Source: Synechococcus sp. BSA11S | GTDB lineage: Bacteria; Cyanobacteriota; Cyanobacteriia; PCC-6307; Cyanobiaceae | Assembly (NCBI RefSeq): GCF_014224355.1 | Contig: NZ_VNWP01000002.1 | Coordinates: forward strand, 186,001 to 250,000 | Direction: 5' to 3' | Length of the DNA stretch: 64,000 nucleotides | Shown here: positions 1-8,783 of the stretch, in pieces | Layout: the number at the start of each line of letters is the position of its first letter | Position numbering within the stretch: position 1 is the first letter of the stretch | The notes under the pieces: model-generated | Database searches by the model: none | Told to the model about the DNA's origin: nothing | What the model saw: only the letters and a program-made list of their open reading frames with translations | Program-made: the position numbers and the translations under genes

Positions 1-71
1 GATGCTGAGTCACGGACGAAAACTGATCGAGCAGGCAAGGTACGGAGCCGGCCCATGGCCTCCGCGTTCAA

Positions 72-1751
72 TTGCTTCCAACTGATGTGACATCGGCTAC
101 CCCTGCTCATCCCACCGGCCCGGAACCGCCGCTGGATCTGGCCAGTCTGATCAGGGCCCTGAGCCGCGCCGAGGCCTATCCAGACGACGCCTGGGGAGAG
201 CTTCCAGTGGAGCAACGCCGGGTGGAGGTGGTTCAGACCCACATCAGCGTGGTCTTCCTCAGCGGCCGGCGCGCCTACAAGCTCAAGAAGCCCCTGAGCT
301 TCTGGGGTCTGCTCGATTACGGCAGTGCCGAGCAGCGTCTGCACTGGTGTCGCGAAGAAGTCAGGCTCAACAGCCGCCTGGCACCTGATCTCTACCTCGG
401 GGTGGCGCCGGTGCTGCGCTTCACAGACGGCGGGGCCAGGGTCGGTGCCCTCGACACGGAGCTGGAGGGGGGGGAGCACGTGGTGGTGATGCGCCGCTTC
501 GAGGCCGGAGCCACCCTCGCCAGCCGGCTGGCGGCCGGCCGGGTCAGCGAAGCGGATCTGCAGCGTCTGGGCGAGCGCATCGCCGGCTTCCACGATCAGA
601 ACCGGCTGGAGCCCGCCCTGGCCAAGGGCGCCGACCGGCGCTTTGCGGCGGTGCTGCGCAGCAATGTCTGCGCCACCCGCCGCTCGGTTCCTGAGCTGTT
701 TCCTGCGGGTGTTCATGAGCTGCTCGTCGGCGGCCTGGCCCTGGCCCTTCGCCGATCCCGCCACGTCCTGCGCCAGCGGCTGGCGGCGGGAGCGGTCGTG
801 GATGGCCACGGCGACCTGCGGCTTGAGCACGTGCTGCTCGAGCCGGCGCTGGCCGTGGTCGATGGAGTGGAGTTCAACGCCGACCTGCGCCAGGTGGATC
901 GGGCCTCCGACCTCGCCTTTCTGGTGATGGACCTGCAGGCCTCGGGTCACGCCGCTTGCATCCCAGCCTTGCTGAAGGGCTACGGCCAGATGATCGAGCC
1001 AGCCGTGCTTGGGCTCTTCTGTGCCTACCGTGCCCACGTGCGGGCCAAGGTGGAAGCAGCCACCAGCGGCGAAGCGGAGATCCCCCGGCCCCAGCGCCAG
1101 GGCGCCGAGGTGATGGCGCGGCGCTACCTCAGCCTGGCGCTGGCCTATGCCTTCAGGGGGCTGAGCCCCCCGGCCCTGATCCTGCTCCATGGTCTCTCCG
1201 GCAGTGGCAAGAGCCATCTGGCCAAACGACTGACCCCCTGGCTGCTGGCCGGCCTCCACCGCAGCGACCTGATCCGCAAACGGCTGCACGGTCTGCAGCC
1301 CCTGCAGCGGCCATCACTCCAGGAGACACGGCAGCTCTACGGCCCCATCGCCGATCAACGCACCGAGGCTGCCCTGCTCGACGCCGCCGCGGCCAGCCTG
1401 ACCAGGGGGGACTGGGTGCTGCTGGATGCCACACACCTGAAGTCCGCCAGCCGGGAGAGAGCCATGCAACTGGCAGGGCGCCTCGGGGCGATCAGCCTCG
1501 TGCTGGACGTTCAGGCCGATCAGGCCTTGCTAAAGCAGCGCTTGGAGCGGCGCGGGCTGCTGGATGACGATCCCAGCGATGCGAATCTGCCCGTCCTGCA
1601 GGAGCAGATGCGTTCTGCCGAACCACTCACCCCAGGTGAGCAGGAATGCAGCGTGGTAGTGGATTCTCGGACGGACCTGGATGACTCGGCTGTGCTGATG
1701 GCGCTGTGGGAGCACTGGCGGGCACGGCTGAAAACCCTGCGCCGTGCGTGA
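72..1751 (+). CDS. Bifunctional aminoglycoside phosphotransferase-like / P-loop kinase-like protein
   Basis: The N-terminal half (about residues 45-330) looks like an APH-fold kinase: HGDLR at 246-250 resembles the catalytic loop, and VDGVEFN and VDRASDLAFLVMDL follow it. The C-terminal half is a zeta-toxin/gluconokinase-like P-loop domain with GLSGSGKS at 374-381 and a later hydrophobic strand VLLDATHL. This two-domain architecture is known as a conserved bacterial family annotated bifunctional aminoglycoside phosphotransferase/ATP-binding protein; its substrate is unknown, and antibiotic resistance should not be assumed. The start is uncertain: TTG at 72 is the longest choice and GTG at 87 is an alternative, with no strong ribosome binding site for either. 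It is encoded alone, convergent with the next gene. Confidence 0.8.
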   Translation: MLPTDVTSATPAHPTGPEPPLDLASLIRALSRAEAYPDDAWGELPVEQRRVEVVQTHISVVFLSGRRAYKLKKPLSFWGLLDYGSAEQRLHWCREEVRLNSRLAPDLYLGVAPVLRFTDGGARVGALDTELEGGEHVVVMRRFEAGATLASRLAAGRVSEADLQRLGERIAGFHDQNRLEPALAKGADRRFAAVLRSNVCATRRSVPELFPAGVHELLVGGLALALRRSRHVLRQRLAAGAVVDGHGDLRLEHVLLEPALAVVDGVEFNADLRQVDRASDLAFLVMDLQASGHAACIPALLKGYGQMIEPAVLGLFCAYRAHVRAKVEAATSGEAEIPRPQRQGAEVMARRYLSLALAYAFRGLSPPALILLHGLSGSGKSHLAKRLTPWLLAGLHRSDLIRKRLHGLQPLQRPSLQETRQLYGPIADQRTEAALLDAAAASLTRGDWVLLDATHLKSASRERAMQLAGRLGAISLVLDVQADQALLKQRLERRGLLDDDPSDANLPVLQEQMRSAEPLTPGEQECSVVVDSRTDLDDSAVLMALWEHWRARLKTLRRA

Positions 1752-1924
1752 CAGGCGAGCCAAGACCGCGAATGGCTCAGCCAGGTTGTGCTCAAGCACA
1801 TTGACAACCAACCCCAGCCTCGCTTCCGTCATCGAGGGCACGTCTGGCTCTGAGGGAGCCACATTGGGGCTTCAGCTCGGCGGTGTTGGTTCGGCGAGGG
1901 CTGGGGAAGGGCAGGCGAGAAAGA

Positions 1925-3520
1925 TCAACCTCGTAAATCATTGCAGAGTTCTCTGATTGTTCTTGACGGGAGACCAACAGGAGTCCGGCACCATGATCCC
2001 TTGAATCGACCGGCAATGTGGTCAGGGTTTGGGTAAAGGGCTGCGGCACAGGAGCGGTTCAGACCGGAAAGCTCTGAATCCACAAGGTCTGGTTGAGCGC
2101 GAACATACATTTTCATGCAGTTGACGGCTTGTTGTCGCCCTGAGAAATGCTTTATAATGTGTGGTCTCCAGGCCGCATTGGCACTTAAACCATTCATCTC
2201 AAAGACCAGAAGAAGAACGACTGAGGCAATTACAGTCGACTGCAGAGACTTGCGAACGGGGCTGGCTGCTGATCCAGCTCCGTTCACTCGCCCACGAAGC
2301 ATAGTCGCAAGGGTCAGGACAATGCAAACACAAACGATGGAAGCAAAAAGAATGGATAGGCTGTTGTAACGATCAGCAAGTGCTGCACGGAAACCAATCG
2401 GGGTGCCACCGCGACCCACTGAACTCGCAGCACCCAGGCCGAACAGAAAGAAGACCAGGCTGATGCAGTGGACAAACTCCCAGGATGGAGTCTTTCCTCC
2501 AGCTCTGGCAGCTCTCCAGATGACAGCCATAGCCATGGCTACCAATACTACGCCCGTTACCGCATTCATCAAGACGAATAAGACACTCGGTTGATACTTG
2601 TAGAAGTTTGAAAGAAATGCGACAATATAGCGCGGGTCAATAAAGTTAGCCCTTAGCGATGCGTGGTGCGCAGGACTTTGGTAACCATAGAAAAAGACTA
2701 TAATCGCAAGCACAAGACATGAAAGAACAACAAGGCTGGGAGAACTGCGGACAACCTGCCTCAAAGACCGAAGACTGGTGGATGGGGCCATCAAACATAT
2801 CGTTATGATTGAGCAAGGTAAAAGTAGAACATTTCCGGAAAATGAGAAGATGGAAAGAATTCCCATCAACCCTGCCGCTATCGAAAGAGATCGTTGAAAT
2901 GTCTTTTCATTGCTGAGGGCCATACCCTTCAAAGACAGTGCAACTGTAAGTGCAGACAGGCAGCCGAAAGCGAACAGGATGCCGAGGAAGAAACTGATCT
3001 GAACATACCAAAGACCATTGTATAAATTCGCCGGACCTACGGCATAAAGCTTTGTCGAAAAAGCTATGACACTCAGACGCACACCCCAATCCAGGGATCC
3101 TGATAATGACCTCGTCAACAGAGGAAGGCATACAATCAGGACGGTGATAACCCTAACGAAATACGATATGTTGACTGTCAAGTCTGAGTGAAAGACAGCA
3201 AAGCGCTCAATCACAACTGTAAGCAGCTTGGTCGTTACCTTGCGGCTCTCATTGTGTTGATCAAAGAGTTCTTTGAAGATATCTCCTGGCTTTGCTATTT
3301 CAAGACTCTGTAAGAAGCTCAAGGGTGTATCCCAGTCGTCCCAGAAAGGGAAGTGAAAAAAACCAGACCCCTGAAGAGATGAAACTTCCGATCGAAACGC
3401 GGAAAAACCAAAAAGCCAAACCAGAAGCGTGGCTAAAACAAGAGTGCGTCTGGTGAAGAGATGCTCAGGCCTTGATGGAATCACCGGCGTTAGATATTCA
3501 ACCCAAATCAAGTCTAGCAT
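1925..3520 (-). CDS. Polytopic membrane protein, GT-C glycosyltransferase-like
   Basis: A 531-residue protein with about ten hydrophobic segments. The first hydrophobic segment (about residues 27-43) is followed by a soluble stretch with FWDDWD and then QHNESR. Acidic motifs in the first external loop and an HNE-type motif occur in polyprenol-phosphate-dependent GT-C transferases and related polysaccharide membrane proteins, so a glycan-transfer role is inferred and not demonstrated. The C-terminus (about the last 90 residues) is soluble and contains several cysteines, consistent with an exported tail. Base composition and codon use are clearly more AT-rich than in flanking genes, as in the neighbouring GT2 and GtrA genes, which suggests transfer as a block. 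ATG start at 3520. Confidence 0.7.
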   Translation of the reverse strand: MLDLIWVEYLTPVIPSRPEHLFTRRTLVLATLLVWLFGFSAFRSEVSSLQGSGFFHFPFWDDWDTPLSFLQSLEIAKPGDIFKELFDQHNESRKVTTKLLTVVIERFAVFHSDLTVNISYFVRVITVLIVCLPLLTRSLSGSLDWGVRLSVIAFSTKLYAVGPANLYNGLWYVQISFFLGILFAFGCLSALTVALSLKGMALSNEKTFQRSLSIAAGLMGILSIFSFSGNVLLLPCSIITICLMAPSTSLRSLRQVVRSSPSLVVLSCLVLAIIVFFYGYQSPAHHASLRANFIDPRYIVAFLSNFYKYQPSVLFVLMNAVTGVVLVAMAMAVIWRAARAGGKTPSWEFVHCISLVFFLFGLGAASSVGRGGTPIGFRAALADRYNSLSILFASIVCVCIVLTLATMLRGRVNGAGSAASPVRKSLQSTVIASVVLLLVFEMNGLSANAAWRPHIIKHFSGRQQAVNCMKMYVRAQPDLVDSELSGLNRSCAAALYPNPDHIAGRFKGSWCRTPVGLPSRTIRELCNDLRG

Positions 3521-3897
3521 GTTTAGCGTTCAATGCCCATCTATCTCTTGGCTTCAAGTAGACCAGGCTCCCTGCCCGTTCAATCAACGCATGATCTTCT
3601 CATTGGATACGGGAAAAGACTCTGGATCAAAGGTGTATTGAACGTGTGAGCCAACGGGCAATAAGATTCCTGGCAAGGCAGTCCTGATGCACTGTCTGCA
3701 ATGATAACAATGCGTAAAATCGGAAACGCTACCTTGTTTGCTTGATGGGTGCCGGTCACGAGGTTCTCCTGCCATGCCAATCACATCATCAATCCCATGG
3801 CAACAGCTTGCTCGCGCAGCTCAAGCCAGGAAGTACAGTGATCGTTGCTTCAATGAATCCTTCGATCGTGCCGTAAGTCAACACCGATGCAGCTTTC
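3521..3897. other. AT-rich intergenic region between divergent genes
   Basis: This 377-base stretch separates the minus-strand polytopic membrane protein gene from the plus-strand GT2 gene. Only short, non-conserved-looking open frames are present on both strands. It presumably holds both divergent promoters, but I could not assign convincing -35/-10 pairs. Its composition matches the AT-richer island. Confidence 0.6.
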
Positions 3898-4920
3898 ATG
3901 TTAACGATGACATCTGTAGCTGTCGTTACCCCATCATTTAATGACTATCGTTGTGTCCTGGAGCTCGTCAGGGAGCTGGATCGTCTATCCAATGCTGTAG
4001 GAAATATCAGGTTCAGAGTGATTGTTGTCAATGACTCTCCTTGGGTTGAAATCAGTGATGAGTTGCTTGCCAGAAGCCAGCTGGAGAGACGTGAAATGGA
4101 TCTTCGAGTGCTTGAACTCAATGCAAATCTTGGTCACCAGGCGGCATTGGCTATTGGCTTGGCATGGCTCTTGCCTGAGCTTGATGACTATCAATACATC
4201 GTGACTATTGATGCAGATGGTGAGGATAATCCCTCTGATATCATCAGAATGATCCAAACACTAAGCAATGATTCTCCGTCTTCCCTCGCTTGCGTAGCCA
4301 GGAGGAGGGTGAGAATGGAGAGGCTTCTGTTTAGAATGGGCTACAAGGCTTACAAGTCCTTCTCGTACTTACTTATCGGTACATCCATCGACTATGGCAA
4401 CTTTATTTGTTTTCGTCCAGCTGCGCTGAAGATTCTTGCCAGAAAACCAGAAACAACTGTCCACATTGCGGCTTCCGTTCTGCACTCTAGGATGCCATTC
4501 AGGAAGGTTTCGTCTGATCGCCGCAAGCGTTATAGTGGAGAATCGCGGATGGGTGGGTATTCGTCCCTAGTCTTGCATGGCTTTCGCGCCTACACGGTGT
4601 TTGGAGACAGAATAGCCGTACGCCTTATGATGTTTGTCTTGCTGGGCTTGGGCATGGTGCTGATTGGAGTATTTGCAGCCGGCTTAATACGATTTACGGG
4701 GATGATCGAAGTGTTCCCAGGTTGGGCGTCCATCGTTTCACTGGTTCTGATTGGCTTTGGATCTATGATTGCAATTAACTTGTTTGGACTCGCCTTGCTC
4801 TTGATTATAACCTCGAGCTCTTCGCTGCGAGCAAGCCCGCTGGATTATCTTGAGCAATTTCTTGCAAAGGACTCTTGGGAGAAGCCTCGAAAGCCTCGCG
4901 GTGAAACTTTGGGCCTCTGA
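3898..4920 (+). CDS. GT2 family glycosyltransferase (DPM/GtrB-like)
   Basis: A 340-residue protein with an N-terminal GT-A domain. VVTPSFNDY is near residue 9, VIVVNDSP follows at 41-48, and the DXD-type motif IDADGED lies at 104-110. Two C-terminal transmembrane segments (about 235-262 and 277-305) match polyprenol-phosphate glycosyltransferases such as GtrB/DPM synthase, which load a sugar from a nucleotide donor onto a lipid carrier at the cytoplasmic face. Adjacent to a GtrA-like protein and a GT-C-like membrane protein, so a GtrA/GtrB/Gtr-type glycan modification set is likely. ATG start at 3898, with a second ATG at 3907. Codon use is AT-richer than the bulk of the window. Confidence 0.85.
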   Translation: MLTMTSVAVVTPSFNDYRCVLELVRELDRLSNAVGNIRFRVIVVNDSPWVEISDELLARSQLERREMDLRVLELNANLGHQAALAIGLAWLLPELDDYQYIVTIDADGEDNPSDIIRMIQTLSNDSPSSLACVARRRVRMERLLFRMGYKAYKSFSYLLIGTSIDYGNFICFRPAALKILARKPETTVHIAASVLHSRMPFRKVSSDRRKRYSGESRMGGYSSLVLHGFRAYTVFGDRIAVRLMMFVLLGLGMVLIGVFAAGLIRFTGMIEVFPGWASIVSLVLIGFGSMIAINLFGLALLLIITSSSSLRASPLDYLEQFLAKDSWEKPRKPRGETLGL

Positions 4921-4931
4921 TCCATGGATTC

Positions 4932-5312
4932 TTATCTCATTCTATGGAAGAATGGCCGTGACACCATGATGCCGTAAGTGCAGAAATTAGCCCCGGCTGC
5001 CAGCAGGGGAAGAGCAGGCTTCAGCCAGAGATTCTCTAGAGCCAGAATCCCACCGAGCCAGTTAATGGCTGAGTTGATCAGAATTAAGCTGAAAAGAGCA
5101 TATCCATTGAGTTTCTTCCCGCGAAGCCGATCCCTAAATGTAAATCGCTGTTGCATGACAAACGAGAAACCCGTTGCAATCAAGAACGAAATGACGTTGA
5201 CTGCAGATAAATTCTGTGAATACAGAGATAAGCTATAAAGAAAGAAATAATGGATGGAGGTGGCTGCAATCCCCACGCCCCCAAACCGAATGATCCTTTC
5301 CGTTGATCTCAT
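4932..5312 (-). CDS. GtrA family membrane protein
   Basis: A 126-residue protein with four predicted transmembrane helices. The N-terminal pattern, a basic start followed by RFGGVGIAATSIHYF and later ISFLIATGFSFVMQQRFTFRD, is characteristic of GtrA/DPMS small-membrane proteins. These are thought to flip or hold polyprenol-linked sugars, usually beside a GtrB-type glycosyltransferase. Here that enzyme is the convergent GT2 gene 11 bases away. ATG start at 5312. It lies 21 bases downstream of the DUF3050 gene on the same strand but is compositionally part of the AT-rich island. Confidence 0.85.
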   Translation of the reverse strand: MRSTERIIRFGGVGIAATSIHYFFLYSLSLYSQNLSAVNVISFLIATGFSFVMQQRFTFRDRLRGKKLNGYALFSLILINSAINWLGGILALENLWLKPALPLLAAGANFCTYGIMVSRPFFHRMR

Positions 5313-5333
5313 TGTTGGGATGGGGTGTATGGC

Positions 5334-6125
5334 TTACACGGTAATTGGAGCCTGACCAGGAATGGTCAGGGACCGGTGGATTCCATCCCAGAACTGTCTG
5401 CGGGCCTCAACGGCACGACGGGCCATCACCTGAGCGATCAGAAGCCTGAACGGGGAGTGGTGGCAGAGCTCGTCCACCATGGCCAAGGCCCCGGGGCCAT
5501 GGTCATCGCCATCCAGATCGATGTGCCGGGTCAGATACCAATGCAGGGAGGGGGCCCGCTGCGGTGGGATCAAGGCCCGATCCAACAGGGCCTGGAATAA
5601 CGACGGCACCAGCAGCTCACGGCCATGGGTGAAGGCCACAGCCATCGTGAGCGCATCAGCGCTGCCGATCACCTGAAAGGTGAACGCCATGAACCGGCGC
5701 GATGGCTCGGGAATCGCCACACCATCGAGAACAGCGCAGAGCTCAGCGCCGCTCAGGGCCCAGGTCTCAATCCCCTGCAACCGTGCCATCAATTGCTGGA
5801 TCGAGGAGGTGGAGGCCCCCACCTCCTGCATCGCCAGCAGATAGATCTGCAGATGGCTCAGACGGCTGGCGCCGAAGGGATTGGCGGGTGCCTGATCAGA
5901 CTCCTCTTCCGCAACGATGCGGTTGATCACGGCAATGGCCCCATCCAGTCTGCATGACTGATCGGAGCGAGGTGCTCTGGTGAGCTGATGTTGCAGCGCC
6001 TTCGCCAGGAGCAGGAAGTCCCAAACCGCAAAGACATGGTGCTCCATGAACAGCCGCAGCTCCGCCAGGTTCTGGATGGCACCGGCCAGGGGGTGATCCT
6101 GCAGACCTGAGACCGGAGGGTTCAC
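5334..6125 (-). CDS. DUF3050 family protein, possible heme-oxygenase-like di-metal enzyme
   Basis: A 263-residue, largely helical protein whose opening ([18 protein letters not shown], residues 28-45) matches the DUF3050 family. Candidate metal-binding residues lie in family-like places: E28/H29/H30, E73-E75 and D77, H91, H167/E170, and the H201-D203-D207-H209 cluster. The pattern is reminiscent of heme-oxygenase-like di-iron oxidases (CADD, SznF, UndA), but that link is my inference. The reaction is unknown. It starts with a GTG overlapping the stop of the upstream NTF2-like gene (GTGA junction), so the two are likely translationally coupled. Confidence 0.75.
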   Translation of the reverse strand: MNPPVSGLQDHPLAGAIQNLAELRLFMEHHVFAVWDFLLLAKALQHQLTRAPRSDQSCRLDGAIAVINRIVAEEESDQAPANPFGASRLSHLQIYLLAMQEVGASTSSIQQLMARLQGIETWALSGAELCAVLDGVAIPEPSRRFMAFTFQVIGSADALTMAVAFTHGRELLVPSLFQALLDRALIPPQRAPSLHWYLTRHIDLDGDDHGPGALAMVDELCHHSPFRLLIAQVMARRAVEARRQFWDGIHRSLTIPGQAPITV

Positions 6126-6589
6126 AGCCCCAGTTCGCTCAGACCTGGGTGATCGTCAGGCCTGGGGCCCTGGGGCCAGAGGAACAGCCGGTCGGTTTCT
6201 TGGATCGGAACGTCGTTGATGCTGGCCTCACGGCGACGCATCAATCCCTGCTCATCAAACTCCCAGTTCTCGTTTCCATGGGCTCGAAACCAGTTGTTGG
6301 AGTCGTCATGCCATTCGTATTGAAAACGCACGGCAATGCGGTTGTCGTGCCAAGCCCACACTTCCTTGATCAGCCGGTAGTCGAGTTCGCGGGCCCACTT
6401 GCGTTTCAGAAATGCTTCAATCTCCTGGCGGCCACGGATGAATTCCGAGCGGTTGCGCCAGACACTGTCTTCGCTGTAGGCCAGAGCAATCTTGCCTGGA
6501 TCGCGGGAGTTCCAGGCATTCTCGGCCATGCGGGCCTTTTGAAGCGCCCCATCGCGATCGAAGGGTGGCAGGGGAGGTTTCGGGGTCAC
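6122..6589 (-). CDS. NTF2-like superfamily protein, DUF1348
   Basis: A 155-residue SnoaL/NTF2-fold protein. The stretch [19 protein letters not shown] (about residues 27-45) followed by [16 protein letters not shown] is typical of DUF1348, a cone-shaped alpha+beta fold that binds small molecules. No catalytic role is established for the family. GTG start at 6589. The stop overlaps the GTG of the DUF3050 gene by four bases. The gene belongs to the same minus-strand run as the MSMEG_0570-type gene and the cupin gene. Confidence 0.85.
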   Translation of the reverse strand: MTPKPPLPPFDRDGALQKARMAENAWNSRDPGKIALAYSEDSVWRNRSEFIRGRQEIEAFLKRKWARELDYRLIKEVWAWHDNRIAVRFQYEWHDDSNNWFRAHGNENWEFDEQGLMRRREASINDVPIQETDRLFLWPQGPRPDDHPGLSELGL

Positions 6590-6623
6590 AGGGAAATCCT
6601 TGGTTGTATCGAGTGATGGTGTC

Positions 6624-6902
6624 TCAGCTGCCGGCCATGATCGTCACCAGCTGATCAGAGCGGTAGGCGCTCAGGCTCTGTCGGAGCTTCAGGGCCTCCT
6701 CGTCGGTGCGCGTACAGGCGAATCCATAGCGAGCCCTCACCCGCTCGGAGGCCCGGTGCAAGCCTTCAATCCCTCTGCTTTGCAGTTGCGCCACGGTCAT
6801 CTGTTCTCCAGGTGGAAGATGCTCAAGGATCACGGTGGAAGGTGAATAGAGCTGTGAGCTCAGGCCATCGGGCCACTGCAGGGTGAGATGGACTTCAGGC
6901 AC
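6624..6902 (-). CDS. MSMEG_0570 family nitrogen-starvation response protein
   Basis: A 92-residue protein starting at GTG 6902 with [13 protein letters not shown], then [11 protein letters not shown] and [14 protein letters not shown]. These match the small MSMEG_0570 family. In many bacteria and in Synechocystis the gene sits in a conserved cluster with a nitrilase, a radical SAM protein, a GNAT protein and a flavoprotein (Nit1C cluster). None of these partners is adjacent here, so this is an orphan copy among cupin, NTF2-like and DUF3050 genes. A longer frame reaches ATG 6971, but its extra N-terminus is not family-like and would overlap the upstream cupin gene. Confidence 0.8.
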   Translation of the reverse strand: MPEVHLTLQWPDGLSSQLYSPSTVILEHLPPGEQMTVAQLQSRGIEGLHRASERVRARYGFACTRTDEEALKLRQSLSAYRSDQLVTIMAGS

Positions 6903-6967
6903 GGGCGGCAATAGGCAACAGCCGATGCCATGCTCCCAGGAGCGGGTCGTTGTAGCGGTACTCACCG

Positions 6968-7459
6968 TCACCGAAGCTGGCTTGCGCAGAGCTGATCTTC
7001 TTCATGGGGAAGAAACCGTGCCAGCGCCGGATCACGGCCCAGCAGCGCCCGGGCCTGGGGGGAGTGAGGATCAAGCAGCTGAAAATCACCGAACTCGAAG
7101 CCAGGCGCCACGCTGCAACCCACCAGGACCGCCTCGCTGATCGGTTCCGCCGCCTGCCAGAGGCACGATGGAATCACATGACAGAAGGTGTTGGCTTCTG
7201 CTGAAAGAGTGACGCAGCTGGGGAGCTGGCTTGTGCCATCCCAGCTGTAGAGCTTCAGGCCATGTCCCCGGTAAAGATTCCAGACCTCATCGGAGGCCAC
7301 ACGATGAAACAGGCTTCGTTCCCCCGCCCTGAGCTCGAAATAGATGTGGGTGAGCGCGCTGCGATCGACGGCCGTGGTGGTACTCACGTGGACGGTTGAT
7401 CGAAACACCTCTCGGAATCGCCCTCCTTCGGGGTGATCGATCAGATCCAGGGGTTGCAT
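6968..7459 (-). CDS. Cupin superfamily protein, DUF985
   Basis: A 163-residue RmlC-like cupin. LIDHPEGGRFREVFRS at the N-terminus and the later ALTHIYFELRAGE, LFHRVASDEVWNLYRG and VPxxLWQAAEP-type segment fit the DUF985 family, whose members bind sugars or metals in a jelly-roll pocket. The function of this copy is unknown. ATG start at 7459. It is first in a minus-strand run of four small accessory genes and is divergent from the SPFH gene, with a 108-base promoter region between them. Confidence 0.85.
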   Translation of the reverse strand: MQPLDLIDHPEGGRFREVFRSTVHVSTTTAVDRSALTHIYFELRAGERSLFHRVASDEVWNLYRGHGLKLYSWDGTSQLPSCVTLSAEANTFCHVIPSCLWQAAEPISEAVLVGCSVAPGFEFGDFQLLDPHSPQARALLGRDPALARFLPHEEDQLCASQLR

Positions 7460-7567
7460 GGGATGGTCGGTCTTGATCCAACCCTAGATCGGTGCTGACG
7501 CCGGACGGCCCAGGCGCACTGGACGAGGCCTTGGCCCTAGGGTCTGAGCCTTCAGAGTCCTTTCTTG

Positions 7568-8371
7568 ATGCAGAGCTCGATGCGCCCGGCCGGTGGCGAC
7601 GGACCAGGAGCTGGTTTTCAGCTGATCGCCGCTGTGGCCGTGGCGTTGCTGATCCTGCTCACCCAGACCATTTTCATCGTGCCGGCCGGCACCGTGGCAG
7701 TGGTTACCACCCTCGGACGGGTGACGGGCGGCCAGCGCAGCCCCGGCCCCAACGTCAAGGTGCCCCTGATTCAGGCCACCTCCTTCTTTGATGTGCGTAC
7801 CCAGGTACGGCCTGAGCAGTTCTCCACCCTCACCAAGGACCTGCAGGTGATCGAGGCCACTGCCACGGTCAAGTACTCGATCAAGCCGCAGGAAGCGGGC
7901 CGGATCTACGAAACGATTGCCACAGACAACCAGCAGATCTATCCGCGCATCATCCAGCCGTCGTTGCTCAAGGCACTCAAATCGGTGTTCTCCCAGTACG
8001 AACTGGTGACCATCGCCACCGAGTGGAACAGCATCTCCGAGCTGGTTCAGGACATGGTGGCCCAGGAACTGAGCAAGTTTGACTATGTGAAAGTGCAGGG
8101 ACTTGACCTCACCGGATTGCAGATCGCGGAGGAATACCGTTCGGCGATTGAGCAGAAGCAGATCGCCGATCAGCGGCTGCTGCGCGCCCAGACCGAAGTG
8201 AAGATTGCCGAGCAGGAAGCCAAGCGTTACCAGATCCTCAACTCCAGCCTGGATGATCAGGTGCTCTTCAAGCTCTTCCTCGACAAGTGGGATGGTCAGA
8301 CGTCTGTGGTTCCTGCCCTGCCGGGCACGGCGGGCGGCGGCACACCGGTGATCGTCAACGGCCGCCGCTGA
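7568..8371 (+). CDS. SPFH/prohibitin family membrane protein
   Basis: A 267-residue prohibitin-type protein. One N-terminal transmembrane helix (about residues 20-42, ending IFIVPAGTVAVV) is followed by a band-7 domain with TLGRVTGG, a duplex of beta strands and a helical region rich in Glu/Gln/Arg (about 180-225) that would form a coiled coil. Such proteins assemble large membrane rings and guard or scaffold membrane proteases such as FtsH. ATG 7568 is preferred; TTG 7565 is directly in front of it. It converges with the small unknown gene at 8409. Confidence 0.88.
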   Translation: MQSSMRPAGGDGPGAGFQLIAAVAVALLILLTQTIFIVPAGTVAVVTTLGRVTGGQRSPGPNVKVPLIQATSFFDVRTQVRPEQFSTLTKDLQVIEATATVKYSIKPQEAGRIYETIATDNQQIYPRIIQPSLLKALKSVFSQYELVTIATEWNSISELVQDMVAQELSKFDYVKVQGLDLTGLQIAEEYRSAIEQKQIADQRLLRAQTEVKIAEQEAKRYQILNSSLDDQVLFKLFLDKWDGQTSVVPALPGTAGGGTPVIVNGRR

Positions 8372-8408
8372 TGGTGGTGCGCAAGCCGGGGCTCCCCACA
8401 GCCTCGGC

Positions 8409-8783
8409 TCAGTCGTAGCGGCACTCCGGGGTCAGGCCAGGCACCGTGAACTCCTGGAACCAGAGGAAATCGCGACTTCTCCAGCCCAGATCGAACGGGG
8501 CCGTGGAGGTCCACTCCCCTGGCTCCAGCTGGAACCGGGAGCTGAGATAGGGCGGTACTAGGGCTTCCACCTCCTGCTGTCCGGTGCTGTCCTCATCTGG
8601 AAACAGCCGATCGAGGTAGAGCACCGCGAAAATCGCCGCTTCCTCATCCACCACCACCACCTCGAACGGCCCGTCCTCGGCGGGTAGGGGTGTGACCTCA
8701 AAGAATTCATCCCGCTCCAGCGGATCTGCCGGCGCCTTCTCCATCAGGGCCGCCAGGGCCTGCTTGAAACGATCAAGGGTCAC
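8409..8783 (-). CDS. Conserved small protein of unknown function at the end of the protease operon
   Basis: Starting at GTG 8783 this is a 124-residue acidic protein beginning with VTLDRFKQALAALM. A central region reads EVVVVDEEAAIFAVLYLDRLF, and the end is aromatic-rich (DFLWFQEFTVPG). The GTG overlaps the stop codon of the upstream CPBP protease gene (GTGA junction), so the longer frame to 8933 is mostly antisense-like noise inside the protease gene. I do not recognise the family. Its position as last gene of a coupled six-gene operon suggests it works with the protease module. Confidence 0.65.
   Translation of the reverse strand: MTLDRFKQALAALMEKAPADPLERDEFFEVTPLPAEDGPFEVVVVDEEAAIFAVLYLDRLFPDEDSTGQQEVEALVPPYLSSRFQLEPGEWTSTAPFDLGWRSRDFLWFQEFTVPGLTPECRYD

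Noticed and set aside
3580-3784. Two overlapping 66-residue minus-strand frames in the AT-rich gap
   Set aside because: No recognisable motif, and both frames overlap each other in different phases; treated as intergenic.
8372-8408. Imperfect hairpin between SPFH gene and the convergent small gene
   Set aside because: AGCCGGGG/CCTCGGCT can pair imperfectly, but no T run follows on either strand; too weak for a terminator call.
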